From: Nostoc sp. PA-18-2419
Lineage (GTDB): Bacteria; Cyanobacteriota; Cyanobacteriia; Cyanobacteriales; Nostocaceae
DNA: 41,659 nucleotides
Direction: 5' to 3'
Assembly: GCF_005869855.1 (NCBI RefSeq)
Contig: NZ_SZNH01000031.1
Span: forward strand, 32,967-74,625
Shown here: positions 31,304 to 38,879 of the stretch, piece after piece
How positions within the stretch are numbered: the first letter of the stretch is position 1
How the letters are laid out: each line of letters starts with the position of its first letter
Notes under the pieces: model-generated
The model's input: only the letters and a program-made list of their open reading frames with translations
Told to the model about the DNA's origin: nothing
Databases searched by the model: none
Translations under genes and position numbers: made by a program

Positions 31304-31419
31304 CCACCAGATCCGGATTGTAGCTTGCTTCCCGAAGGGTACGGATGACCTCCTGTTCTTCTCCTATTGGAGACGCTACGCGAACAGACAGGCGCTACTA
31401 CCAACTGAGCTACCAGGGG
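31304..31419 (-). pseudogene. tRNA interrupted by repeats in anticodon and T loops
   Basis: A tRNA body is recognisable: D arm GCTCAGTTGGTAGTAGCGC, anticodon stem CCTGT/ACAGG and T stem ATCCG/CGGAT. The anticodon loop is 31 nt (31357-31387) instead of 7 and contains the hairpin TCTCC-AATA-GGAGA flanked by CTGTTC/GAACA. The T loop is 26 nt (31316-31341) and contains CCCTTCGGG followed by AAGCAAGCTA. Both inserts look like Nostoc palindromic repeats. The anticodon is lost or hidden, so the original identity is unknown (Val(GAC)-like flanks). Both inserts sit exactly in loops. Confidence 0.7.
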
Positions 31420-31426
31420 ATAAGGC

Positions 31427-31499
31427 GAGAACGGAAGGACTTGAACCTTCACTCTTCAGGTTCGTAATCTGAGATGTTATCCAGTTACACCACGTTCTC
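31427..31499 (-). tRNA. tRNA-Arg(ACG)
   Basis: Loop TTACGAA. Acceptor GAGAACG/CGTTCTC pairs fully. One mismatch next to the loop. Confidence 0.85.
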
Positions 31500-31506
31500 A
31501 CGCAGT

Positions 31507-31593
31507 GGAGAGAGAGGGAGTTGAACCCACAGTGAGATGATGAATCTCACGACTGTTTAGCAAACAGCTTGCCCTACCAATAGCAATCTCTCC
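31507..31593 (-). tRNA. tRNA-Ser(GCU)
   Basis: Loop TTGCTAA on stem GCTGT/ACAGT. A true class II variable arm (GTGAGATTCATCATCTCAC). Confidence 0.9.
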
Positions 31594-31598
31594 ATAAT

Positions 31599-31679
31599 GG
31601 GCCGGGCTGGAATTGAACCAGCAACACTGAACGTGGCGGTTTTACAGACCGTTACCTACACCAATAGGTGAGCTGACCC
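31599..31679 (-). tRNA. tRNA-Tyr(GUA)
   Basis: Loop CTGTAAA on stem CGGT/ACCG, with the longer variable arm of bacterial Tyr. The acceptor has two wobble pairs. Confidence 0.85.
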
Positions 31680-31691
31680 ATGGATTTGGTA

Positions 31692-31762
31692 GTGCAGACG
31701 GGACTTGAACCCGCTAATTACACGCTTGAAAGACGTGCCGCTCGGCCACTTCGCTTCTGCAC
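31692..31762 (-). tRNA. tRNA-Glu(UUC)
   Basis: Loop CTTTCAA on stem CACGT/GCGTG. T arm GCGGG/CCCGT. Acceptor GTGCAGA/TCTGCAC. Confidence 0.8.
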
Positions 31763-31795
31763 CATGTATGCCATGTAAGTTGAAAAAGCTGTTGA

Positions 31796-31865
<70 letters not shown>

Positions 31866-31891
31866 AGCTTTTTCGGTCAGGACACGGCAAC

Positions 31892-31962
31892 GCACAGACG
31901 CTTGTCTTGAACCCAGAACAACAGTTTTGGAGACTGTGGTGTTGCCGTTACACCATCTGTGC
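31892..31962 (-). tRNA. tRNA-Trp(CCA) with altered T arm
   Basis: Loop CTCCAAA on stem ACAGT/ACTGT. Acceptor GCACAGA/TCTGTGC is perfect. The T stem does not pair (CTGGG against CAAGC), so function is doubtful. Confidence 0.68.
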
Positions 31963-31965
31963 ATT

Positions 31966-32040
31966 TGGTAGCAGTGGTGGGACTTGAACCCACATTGGCC
32001 AAGTTATGAGCTTGGGGCTTTGCGATTAAGCTACACTGCG
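31966..32040 (-). tRNA. tRNA(CAU), second copy
   Basis: Loop CTCATAA on stem CCAAG/CTTGG. Position 1-72 is unpaired (C against U), recalling initiator tRNA, but the three G-C pairs of an initiator anticodon stem are missing. CCA encoded. Met, fMet or Ile2. Confidence 0.75.
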
Positions 32041-32049
32041 ACGTTTGGA

Positions 32050-32122
32050 AGCCTCGACGGGAGTTGCACCCGCTCCTCCGTGCTTGAGAGGCACAGCGAC
32101 TTGTCTATTTGTCCACAAGGCT
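32050..32122 (-). tRNA. tRNA-Glu(CUC)
   Basis: Loop CTCTCAA on stem TGTGC/GCACG. Acceptor AGCCTTG/CGAGGCT. T loop starts TGC instead of TTC. Confidence 0.78.
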
Positions 32123-32126
32123 ACAC

Positions 32127-32201
32127 GGGGATAATGGGATTTGAACCCACGTTCTTTCGCTCGACAGGCGACTGCTTTAAACCGGACTAAGCTACACCCC
32201 C
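32127..32201 (-). tRNA. tRNA-Asp(GUC), first gene of the array
   Basis: Loop CTGTCGA on a TCGC/GCGA stem. D arm GCTTAGTCCGGTTTAAAGC. Nearest the promoter at 32288-32316. Confidence 0.82.
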
Positions 32202-32287
32202 ACGTTGGATGGCAATTATTTAGTTTTCAAGGTTCAGAAGTGTTGACGCTATGCCTTTTTGAGAGGCTGTAGTCTTCCACTACATAT

Positions 32288-32316
32288 ATAATACTTAATG
32301 TATTATAAGATGTCAA
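32288..32316 (-). promoter_or_regulatory. Promoter of the tRNA array
   Basis: On the minus strand: TTGACA (plus coordinates 32311-32316), a 17-nt spacer, and TATTAT (32288-32293). It lies about 90 nt upstream of tRNA-Asp, with no other promoter of this strength before the array, so the 27 genes are probably one transcript. The leader (32202-32287) has no ORF. Confidence 0.7.
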
Positions 32317-32401
32317 GGGCGTACTACAAACTTTTTTGAGAACTGAGAGGGCAAGGGTTGCTTAATGGCTGTATTGCCCTCTGTGATTTGCTTTGAGTAA
32401 A

Positions 32402-32965
32402 TTACTCAGTTTCACTCAAGCGTTGTGCGCTCCAGAATTGTTCAGCAAATGCTACTGCTGGGTGGATTGGGGCTTTGGGCTTGGTTTTCAGTACCATTCC
32501 TGCTTCATGTGGAAGGCGTAGACGCGAAGCGGCTTGTCGTCAGACATCGCTTTTCGTTGAATTACACTTCTCACATGCTGTTACAACGTTGTCCCAGGTA
32601 TGCTGTCCATCTTTGGAACGAGGTATCACATGTAAGAGCGTTAGATGCTTGCTACTACCACAGTATTGACAGGTGTGGTTGTCTCGCCTTAACACTTCAC
32701 GACGGTTTACAAGCGGTACTTTCCAATGCCGTTCGGGATTGCCAACAGTCAAGCGGATGTGTGATGGTACTTGTAGTACGAGGCTGGGAGAGCGAATTTC
32801 CCAAGGCTTGGCGCTGCTCAAATCCAACGATTCTGCCTGACCCGTGACTAACAGTACAACGGCGCGTTTAATATTGATGCGTGCCAGTGGTAAGTAGTTT
32901 TTCGAGAACACTACCACTGAATTTTGTAATATTTGTGATTGCTGACTTGGTGGTTGAGCTTCCAT
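32402..32965 (-). pseudogene. HNH endonuclease gene broken by a repeat with in-frame TGA
   Basis: A 187-sense-codon frame. An N-terminal part (VVVFSKNYLPLARINIKRAV) is followed by the HNH core RRDNHTCQYCGSSKHLTLLH, VIPRSKDGQHTWDNVVTACE and KCNSTKSD. Then a segment of about 30 bp resembling the Nostoc R2 repeat (GATGTCTGACGACAAGCCGC) brings an in-frame TGA at 32540-32542. The same frame continues with LPHEAGMVLKTKPKAPIHPA and FAEQFWSAQ to TAA at 32402-32404. The HNH Cys pairs (CQYC, CEKC) and His are intact, so the truncated 141-aa product might keep activity. Confidence 0.75.
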
Positions 32966-32981
32966 AAGTTAATTCACTCCT

Positions 32982-33021
32982 AAAAAAATAACCCCCGCCT
33001 CTGGTCATCAGTAGCGGGGGT
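32982..33021 (-). terminator. Rho-independent terminator for the 72-aa gene
   Basis: ACCCCCGC (32991-32998) pairs perfectly with GCGGGGGT (33014-33021). On the minus strand the stem is followed by TTATTTTTTTA. It lies 22 nt after the stop of the minus-strand gene at 33044-33262. Confidence 0.8.
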
Positions 33022-33043
33022 CACATAGTTGATACTTTTTGCC

Positions 33044-33262
33044 CTATATGGGTGCTATAAAACACTTGCACCTCCCGCTCTGGATGAATTGATCTGGATT
33101 TAGCCATTCGGTAATCGCTCCAAAAATGCCAACACTTGCAGATTTATCGCCCAAAAACCGATATGCTCCCTCAAACGCAAACAGCACGAATACTCTGCCT
33201 AAACCCTTGTTGGGTCGGCAATGCATCACGCTGCTAATGGTTGAAGAGAATTCGCTTATCAT
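33044..33262 (-). CDS. 72-aa hypothetical protein
   Basis: MISEFSSTISSVMHCRPNKG, then VFVLFAFEGAYRFLGDKSAS and GIFGAITEWLNPDQF. No family recognised. It is supported as a gene by the strong terminator directly after its stop and by protein-like composition. It has four Cys/His residues in the C-terminal half but no clear metal motif. Confidence 0.5.
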   Translation of the reverse strand: MISEFSSTISSVMHCRPNKGLGRVFVLFAFEGAYRFLGDKSASVGIFGAITEWLNPDQFIQSGRCKCFIAPI

Positions 33263-33482
33263 TGAAGGTTTGTAGTGCTTGTAATTGAGATTAATATTAA
33301 TAATACATTTGTAGTATGTGTTTGTCTAGTGCATAGTCCTGGGGAGCGATCGCCTGACATGGTGGCTAAATAGTTGAGCTATATTAAGGCAGTTCCGCCC
33401 TACTGCTCCCCTCAAGTATCTAAGTATCCGCATATTCCAAAGTTAGGCTAAGGCGATCGCATTCCCAAACCGTGATCGCCTT

Positions 33483-33545
33483 TTTCCTCTAAGAAAATTG
33501 TCAGTTGAGAGCAGCCGCGATGTCTACGACGGGCTATGCCTACGC
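33483..33545. repeat. Composite R1 plus R2 repeat
   Basis: TTTCCTCTAAGAAAATTGTC, then AGTTGAGAGCAGC, then GCGATGTCTACGACGGGCTA and TGCCTACGCA. The same order (R1, TTGTTAGTTGAGAG, R2) is seen at 29728-29790 and in part at 34688-34735, showing that R1 is often the left end of a larger mobile repeat. Confidence 0.6.
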
Positions 33546-33554
33546 ATGGGTATA

Positions 33555-34037
33555 TTAGACCCGTCCTGTTTCACCTATCTGATCTGCATCGTCTGCTACT
33601 CCATTGCGAAAGCTCACTTCTAAGCCGTGTTCTGGCTCCCAGTCACACTCAGCTATCAACTTAAAAGTAGGAATATCCAATTCATACTCAACGTGGGGCG
33701 GCACATAGATATATGAGAAAGTCACCTCATCCCAAACCTGAATGGGATTAGCCAGCTGTGGCATTTCCTCATCCCCTATCATCTCACGATATACATCATA
33801 ATTTTGCAGCACCAGAGGCGCAGTGATGCTTAACACATCGCTTGGCAAGGCTAGAGCTTGCCGAATAGCTTCACGCTGAAGCGATGAAAGTTCCCCTATC
33901 TGCCCCTGTTCAAAATCCACGCAAATTGGTACACAGCGATCGCCCAAAACAGCACATTGTCCTAGAGTCCAGTGGTTGGATTCGTTTCTTATCTGTCCAA
34001 ACTCAGCATCGTAGTAACTCGCCCAGAGTTTCTTCAT
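33555..34037 (-). CDS. Hypothetical protein, possibly DUF6985/immunity-like
   Basis: A 160-aa acidic protein (MKKLWASYYDAEFGQIRNES) with an alternating beta pattern and a C-terminal IAECDWEPEHGLEVSFRNG segment, which resembles cyanobacterial proteins grouped as DUF6985. Acidic single-domain proteins of this type are often immunity-like, but no toxin partner is adjacent. The call is weak. Confidence 0.5.
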   Translation of the reverse strand: MKKLWASYYDAEFGQIRNESNHWTLGQCAVLGDRCVPICVDFEQGQIGELSSLQREAIRQALALPSDVLSITAPLVLQNYDVYREMIGDEEMPQLANPIQVWDEVTFSYIYVPPHVEYELDIPTFKLIAECDWEPEHGLEVSFRNGVADDADQIGETGRV

Positions 34038-34040
34038 CAT

Positions 34041-34499
34041 CTTTAATGTATGCGTTCTTAATATATATAGTTAGCAGTTCCACATTCCCTGGATTTTGTC
34101 TAATCTGCAATTAAGAGTACTTTACCTCCTGAGTAGGCGATAGTCTACGACCGACCGTAGGTCATCGCAGCGTAACTGTATCTGACCCATCTTGCGGCAC
34201 TGGTACTATGGCGATCACTTCCCTTACTTTTCCTTGTAGTGTTGATGCATAGCTTGCCGCCGTAGGCATTGCTCAAAATTATTGCTGCGTATCTGGATAT
34301 CCGAATATCCGCATTGGTAAGTCATCTCTACTTCAGAAGATTCCTAAACTTGTCCCAAGAGTGCGATAGAAGTAGCTGCACAATTGGTGAAAGATTTATC
34401 GATTTTAGGAGTTATTGGTCACAATGGCGCAATAGCAGCGATCGCACTCAATCTTCAAAGCCCATAACTATGAAAAGATGCAGTAACCCAATTTTCAAA
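34041..34499. other. Intergenic region, repeats only
   Basis: About 460 bases with R2-like fragments (GTCTACGACCGACCGTAGGT at 34144, GCTTGCCGCCGTAGGCATTGC near 34252) and a HIP1 site. The plus-strand frame at 34269-34505 is not convincing as a gene. Confidence 0.4.
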
Positions 34500-34625
34500 T
34501 TATAACCAAGCATCTTCTTCTGATTTACACCACTCACTCTCAAAAGAATAATAGGTTGCACGATACTCGGTCTTTCCATTGACTATACGAGTTTCAATAA
34601 CTGGTACAATTTGTGTTTCTTTCAT
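34500..34625 (-). CDS. 41-aa hypothetical protein
   Basis: MKETQIVPVIETRIVNGKTE, then YRATYYSFESEWCKSEEDAWL. The ATG at 34625 is chosen because longer frames run into the repeat (AAATTGTTAGTTGAG) upstream. AGGAAACATT just before the start offers a modest ribosome binding site. Unknown function. Confidence 0.5.
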   Translation of the reverse strand: MKETQIVPVIETRIVNGKTEYRATYYSFESEWCKSEEDAWL

Positions 34626-34778
34626 AATGTTTCCTAATGAAATTTCAAAGCGATCGCACCCCCAATCGGCGATCGCCTTTATCCTCTTGTGAAAAATTGT
34701 TAGTTGAGAGCAGCAGCGTAGTTTACCGCTGCTCTCCTCGCTTCCCAATCTGGTAAGAAAGTTTTCCCCTTCCATAAA

Positions 34779-35108
34779 CTAGCCCTCATCCCCCGGCTTA
34801 TACTCCAGCCCTTCACCTTCACCGGGGACTATTTTTTGAGCGGTGCCATTAAGAATTTGCTCCCACATTTCATCAAAGGTAATACCCCGCTTTTTGGCTA
34901 GGTACTCAACCCGCTCTTTAATTAACTTATCCCGCTCCTGAAGCTTGGCACATAACAGAGATTGTGCCTGCACAACCTTAGTACGACCATTTACCCACGC
35001 ATCTACAGTGAGTAAATCATTGTAATACTCACCAAGCGCCGGAATCGCTAACCTTTCATCCTTTTTGGGCATTTCATCCTTTCTGGGGTTTAAACCTACT
35101 GCATCCAT
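34779..35108 (-). CDS. Hypothetical basic plasmid protein
   Basis: A 109-aa protein with a helical centre (ALGEYYNDLLTVDAWVNGRT, AKLQERDKLIKERVEYLAKK, RGITFDEMWEQILNG) and a flexible Gly/Glu tail. From its composition it may bind DNA or RNA. No family recognised. An in-frame ATG at 35072 is an alternative start. It lies 150 nt upstream of the 41-aa gene on the same strand. Confidence 0.55.
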   Translation of the reverse strand: MDAVGLNPRKDEMPKKDERLAIPALGEYYNDLLTVDAWVNGRTKVVQAQSLLCAKLQERDKLIKERVEYLAKKRGITFDEMWEQILNGTAQKIVPGEGEGLEYKPGDEG

Positions 35109-35271
35109 ATTGCTACTTTAAGTGCCTCTATTTTTCCAAATCTGCCCCAGAATTGGCACAAAAAAGGAGTACTCAAATAGTTCATCCCAATATTGACCCA
35201 ATTATGGTACATATACGCCCATTATTGGTAGGATGCAGAAGTACATAAAAAGCCGCCAAAGCCATTAGAAT

Positions 35272-35754
35272 ATGCTTAAATTCAAGCCAAAAATGAATTT
35301 TCGTCAAGTTATTGCCATAACAACAAGCCTTGTTCTATCTGGGACTGGTTTATATACGCGCCCAGTTAACGCGAATCCGGCGGTACTTGCACCCGCCGCT
35401 TTTTGTGCAGGCACGGCTGGGGTAGGATGTGTGCTTGTTGGAGTTGCTATTATAGGTGGCACTGTTTACTATGTCTGGCAATCCACAGACGGGAAGCATT
35501 ATGCAGCAGACGCAAATGGACAGATTAACAATTCCGAGAGATTGGTTGGTACAGCAAAGCCTTTGCAGAGTTCAGCTATTTCTGGGATAGAAGCAGCAAA
35601 ACTAGGAGATGCTCACTGGGCTAATACAGTCACCGACTGTTACAAGGTTGGTAAAAGGATAGGTAAAACACTTAAGAGACATCACATTGCCGTTGGTGGT
35701 GGATACTGGTGTATTTTTCCTGGAGAACAAACAAGTTTTGGAGATAACAGATGA
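35272..35754 (+). CDS. Exported or membrane protein, first of a coupled pair
   Basis: A 160-aa protein. Signal-like segment (VIAITTSLVLSGTGLY, cleavage near VNA-NPA), then a Gly/Ala/Val-rich hydrophobic stretch (GTAGVGCVLVGVAIIGGTVY), then a polar domain with GDAHWANTVTDCYKVGKR and HHIAVGGGYWCIFPGEQTSF. Four Cys suggest disulphides outside the cytoplasm. Its stop overlaps the next ATG by 4 nt. The pairing with a small cytosolic protein recalls toxin-immunity units, but no toxin family is recognised. Confidence 0.55.
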   Translation: MLKFKPKMNFRQVIAITTSLVLSGTGLYTRPVNANPAVLAPAAFCAGTAGVGCVLVGVAIIGGTVYYVWQSTDGKHYAADANGQINNSERLVGTAKPLQSSAISGIEAAKLGDAHWANTVTDCYKVGKRIGKTLKRHHIAVGGGYWCIFPGEQTSFGDNR

Positions 35755-36146
35755 ACTTGCAAGAATTACAACAGTTCAACGAGCTAAGAGGCGACACGCT
35801 TTTAACATCCATCCTGACTTTTCCTAGCTTCAATGCACCAGGATATGAACTTACGGGTGGAATGGAAGTTTGTGCTGGAGTCAATGATGCAATTGCTGAG
35901 ATTGAGGCTATAGTCTGGACTGCTGGTTACAAAAACAACCCACTGCATGAATGGAAGCTAGTTAGCTACGAGGTGTTTGTACCTCAAAAGATGGTTTTAG
36001 TTGCTCCTGACAATATGCATTCGTGCGAAACTGCAACAATACATAATGCTGTCATATTTTGCTATTACAGTCCGATAAAACCAGAAGTAATTAACCAGTT
36101 GATTCAACAAAATCAACCTTGGGTTTTAGATAAGAGTAATAGTTAA
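35751..36146 (+). CDS. Hypothetical partner of the exported protein
   Basis: A 131-aa protein starting MNLQELQQFNELRGDTLLTS, with no signal peptide. Alpha/beta pattern (HEWKLVSYEVFVPQKMVLVA, TATIHNAVIFCYYSPIKPE). Translation is coupled to the preceding gene through ATGA. The compact soluble form would suit an immunity or chaperone role. Function unknown. Confidence 0.55.
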   Translation: MNLQELQQFNELRGDTLLTSILTFPSFNAPGYELTGGMEVCAGVNDAIAEIEAIVWTAGYKNNPLHEWKLVSYEVFVPQKMVLVAPDNMHSCETATIHNAVIFCYYSPIKPEVINQLIQQNQPWVLDKSNS

Positions 36147-36200
36147 AATTAAAATTCTCTTGCTGCGCTCAATAGATACAATTGGCAATTCCTCACTTAT

Positions 36201-36240
36201 CCCTCCAGTGATGTCAGTCTTAGGCTGACAGGCTGGGGGG
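36201..36240 (+). terminator. Stem-loop after the coupled pair
   Basis: Outer arms CCCTCCAG/CTGGGGGG and inner arms GTCAG/CTGAC form a hairpin 55 nt after the stop at 36146. There is no U-run, so it may be a factor-dependent terminator or a structured RNA element. Confidence 0.4.
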
Positions 36241-36280
36241 ATATGTTTGTCACTGCGCCGCATTCATCGTTCACTACTAT

Positions 36281-36379
36281 AAGCATTGGATTCAAAAAGG
36301 GGGAATTGAAAATCATCAAGCTGCTAGAAAGGCTTGGGAATTAAGGCTTAAGTTTTGGTTACTGGTAATTATCCACTAG
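36281..36379 (+). pseudogene. Short gene remnant
   Basis: An open stretch reading KHWIQKGGIENHQAARKAWE then LRLKFWLLVIIH and stop. Protein-like composition, but no ATG in frame upstream. Likely a decayed gene. Family unknown. Confidence 0.3.
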
Positions 36380-36462
36380 TAGTCTCCTGTTGATTGTGGG
36401 AATAATTATTTTAAGTGTTTGCTTGATTTTTGATTTCCTCTAACAAAATCAAAAGAAATATT

Positions 36463-37122
36463 ATGGATACACCAACAGATTTTCTGTTTCTAAATGAAAA
36501 TTTTACTGCAAACTTCAACCCTTTCTGTGAGGGTGAATATTTAGTAATTCAAGCCTACCCCTGTGAAAAAAGGCTAATAGTAGATAAACGAAGCTTCAAC
36601 TATAAAGAAGCAAGAGATTATTGTAGTATTCAAAATCTTAGTCATGACTACACATCATATAGTTTAAGAATCTTCCATAATCAAAAACTTTGGGAAGTGG
36701 ACTTTATGGGTGAGCCTTGGGAAGTTTCTAAAGAACAAGATTGGAAAATTGCTGAGGAGTACTTAAAAGCTCACCATGACAAAAATACTGATGGCGAGAT
36801 AGTTGTATGTCGATGCAGTTATCCTTTCTTCTCCTCATTGAGAACTTTCATTAACAGACATGGGGAGGCTGATGAGTACTGGCAGCCCGTTACTTGTCTT
36901 ACAGAAAGTCAAGGTTTGGAAATAGAAAATTGTCCAAATTGTAACTACGCATTAATTGAATTAGATGAAAATAAAGACGATGATGATTATGATGATTTTA
37001 TTCCTCTGACTTATCGAGAATGTAGTAATTATGATGGCGAATTTTATGGAGATAATCAATTAATTTGTGCAATTCATCCTTATGGATGTGATTTAGATTT
37101 CTGCCCTGATTTTGTACCTTAG
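36463..37122 (+). CDS. Hypothetical acidic Cys-rich protein
   Basis: A 219-aa protein starting MDTPTDFLFLNENFTANFNP. The C-terminal part has paired cysteines (IENCPNCNYALIELDENKDD and later ECSNYDGEF, CAIHPYGCDLDFCPD) that could bind zinc or iron. The N-terminal half is mixed alpha/beta. The ATG is chosen over an upstream alternative because a degenerate R1 leader (TTTCCTCTAACAAAATC) precedes it. Unknown family. Confidence 0.6.
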   Translation: MDTPTDFLFLNENFTANFNPFCEGEYLVIQAYPCEKRLIVDKRSFNYKEARDYCSIQNLSHDYTSYSLRIFHNQKLWEVDFMGEPWEVSKEQDWKIAEEYLKAHHDKNTDGEIVVCRCSYPFFSSLRTFINRHGEADEYWQPVTCLTESQGLEIENCPNCNYALIELDENKDDDDYDDFIPLTYRECSNYDGEFYGDNQLICAIHPYGCDLDFCPDFVP

Positions 37123-37154
37123 TTTAAATTTAATATTAATTTTTAGGAGAAACT

Positions 37155-37364
37155 ATGCTTGAGGGTGAAGATAAGCCATCTAAGATAAGAACTATTACAG
37201 CAACATTTAAATACTGTAACTCTGGCACGGAAGAAATTAAAACAGTTACTTGTCTTTTTGATGAAAGAGCAGAAAAATTTGAACTAACAAAAGTTTATGT
37301 AGTTGAATTCGGTTGCAAATTAATTTTCTCTAAACCACATAACCATTTTTTAGTCAATGATTAA
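37155..37364 (+). CDS. 69-aa hypothetical protein
   Basis: MLEGEDKPSKIRTITATFKY, with beta-strand pattern (EIKTVTCLFDERAEKFELTK, VYVVEFGCKLIF). It has a classical ribosome binding site (TTAGGAG, 7 nt before ATG), unlike the leader-motif ORFs. It follows the 219-aa gene by 32 nt, probably an operon. Confidence 0.6.
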   Translation: MLEGEDKPSKIRTITATFKYCNSGTEEIKTVTCLFDERAEKFELTKVYVVEFGCKLIFSKPHNHFLVND

Positions 37365-37417
37365 TTAACTGCGTAGGCGTAGCCCGTCGTAGACATCGCC
37401 CCTTTCCTCTAAGAAAA

Positions 37418-37567
37418 ATGTATCTACTTAAAGTTTGGAATAATTCAAGTCAAAAAACACATTGGTATCTTTGCATAAATTACAATCAAGTAATGATTGC
37501 AACTCGACAGATAAAAGCTTGTTGGTTAACTCATACTCTTGTACAAGGTTTCAGAATAATTGATTAA
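37418..37567 (+). CDS. 49-aa hypothetical protein
   Basis: MYLLKVWNNSSQKTHWYLCI, then NYNQVMIATRQIKACWLTHT and LVQGFRIID. The leader is TTTCCTCTAAGAAAA joined to ATG, preceded by an inverted R2 repeat (GCGTAGGCGTAGCCCGTCGT). It overlaps the next ORF by 8 nt. Confidence 0.5.
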   Translation: MYLLKVWNNSSQKTHWYLCINYNQVMIATRQIKACWLTHTLVQGFRIID

Positions 37568-37715
37568 ACTTATAATTAAAAAATTAACTATAATTCTATT
37601 AAAAATCTTACCAGATGATACGCTTTACTTATTTCATGAAGAATGTTTCGAGGAAATGAGAAGAAGAAAATTTATTATTTATGAAGATGAATTAAATCAA
37701 TTTGAGCAGAATTAA
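37560..37715 (+). CDS. 51-aa hypothetical protein, TTG start
   Basis: A possible coupled ORF (residues include LIIKKLTIILLKILPDDTLY and LFHEECFEEMRRRKFIIYED). The TTG start overlaps the stop region of the 49-aa ORF. Composition is protein-like, but only the overlap supports the start. Confidence 0.4.
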   Translation: MIKLIIKKLTIILLKILPDDTLYLFHEECFEEMRRRKFIIYEDELNQFEQN

Positions 37716-37769
37716 ATTTTTATGGCAACCTGACAGAACGTCCCTTTACTCTTTATCCTCTAAGAAAAT

Positions 37770-38099
37770 ATGATTACAATTTCACATTTTGAAGGACTTG
37801 CAGATCCAGCAGACCGCAGAAGATTACACCGCTATATCTCACAAATTCATGCATGGGTTTATATAACCAAGGATGAGTTAAATTTGGGTAAAGTTGCACA
37901 CGCTTTCTATCACAACAACTTAGAAATAGTGGAGGCTTGGACAGAGGCTTCGGAAATCAGATTTTACAAAGAGCTTGATGAGATTCCCGGTGATAATTGG
38001 ATGGTTGTACTAATACAGCCATTTTACATAATGAAACAGTTACGTTTAGTCAGAGCAAAAAACGATCGCCTTTCATCTTCTAAGAAAATAGTTCTGTAG
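37770..38099 (+). CDS. 109-aa hypothetical protein
   Basis: MITISHFEGLADPADRRRLH, then YISQIHAWVYITKDELNLGK, VAHAFYHNNLEIVEAWTEAS and GDNWMVVLIQPFYIMKQL. Mixed helical protein of unknown family. The leader is TATCCTCTAAGAAAAT before the ATG. The last codons run into another R1-like copy (CATCTTCTAAGAAAATAG at 38073-38090), which supplies the C-terminus SSSKKIVL. Confidence 0.55.
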   Translation: MITISHFEGLADPADRRRLHRYISQIHAWVYITKDELNLGKVAHAFYHNNLEIVEAWTEASEIRFYKELDEIPGDNWMVVLIQPFYIMKQLRLVRAKNDRLSSSKKIVL

Positions 38100-38274
38100 C
38101 TTTTCTCAGATTTTATAAAATCATTCAAATAGCAATTTTTTTAGCATTATGCCTAATTACTCTGATAGCAGTCAGTTTGAAGATATGGAAAAGATTAAGT
38201 TGGGTATCAGTGATATTTAATTCTTTTCCATATCCTTGAGATTGTGGTCAGGACGCTACTAATCTGTGAAATTT

Positions 38275-38442
38275 TTAGTAGGCATCGGTTGCATACAACA
38301 ATATTGCCAAGCCTACTAACACTGCAAGGAACCCACCTTTAACATTAATTTCTTCTTCAGATAGTTCTCGAATATAGTTTTCTGAATCAGATAACAGAGC
38401 AGAACTATTGTGATGTAAGTCAGAAATTGTGAGTTTAGCCAT
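38275..38442 (-). CDS. Double-glycine leader peptide precursor (RiPP/bacteriocin-like)
   Basis: A 55-aa peptide. The leader MAKLTISDLHHNSSALLSDS ends in ELSEEEINVKGG, the standard Glu-rich double-glycine leader of cyanobacterial bacteriocin-type precursors. The core after GG is hydrophobic (FLAVLVGLAILLYATDAY, 18 residues). A strong ribosome binding site (AAAGGAGA) lies about 8 nt before the ATG at 38442; an ATG at 38448 is too close to it. Such leaders are cut and exported by C39-peptidase ABC transporters; none lies in this window, so maturation must be supplied elsewhere. No modifying enzyme is adjacent. Confident as a GG-leader peptide, not as to its final form. Confidence 0.75.
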   Translation of the reverse strand: MAKLTISDLHHNSSALLSDSENYIRELSEEEINVKGGFLAVLVGLAILLYATDAY

Positions 38443-38479
38443 TTCCATGTCTCCTTTTATATCAATTTGGCTGTTACCA

Positions 38480-38498
38480 AAATCAAATGGTTTGATTT
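38480..38498. promoter_or_regulatory. Inverted repeat upstream of the GG-peptide gene
   Basis: AAATCAAA (38480-38487) and TTTGATTT (38491-38498) with a 3-nt centre, about 38 nt upstream of the peptide start. It could be an operator or an RNA hairpin in the 5' leader. Confidence 0.45.
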
Positions 38499-38879
38499 GG
38501 ATTATTTAATTAATCACTTAGATTTTTAATTATTTTCCAAATCTAGGAAATCCCAAAGTGACTTTACTGTTGCTGTTTAGGAATTACCTTTAACTGATTC
38601 TCTTAAGACAACGCTAGTTGGAGAAATTAGGTCTTTTTGTTATATCTTTTATTTTTATTAGTTAACCAAGTAAATGTCTGTCAAACTCACGTTAGATTAG
38701 GGACATAAATGGTTTAATAATGGTCTAATTTTCGGAAAACAAATCGGTTCCGGAATTCGCTTAAAACACTAAAGTCAAAACCTGGATCTGTTAACTCCAA
38801 CGACAAAGCATATTTCCAATCAATCCTTATCCGTATTTAGTCATGACCCCAACGCCGCTTGTCAAGCTACGCCCTCCCA
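38499..38879. other. Intergenic region, no gene seen
   Basis: About 380 AT-rich bases between the peptide gene and the recombinase, holding presumed promoters only. No repeat or ORF stands out. Confidence 0.4.

Noticed and set aside
32425..32847. 140-aa plus-strand frame opposite the HNH gene
   Set aside because: The minus strand carries clear HNH motifs; the plus frame does not resemble a protein family.
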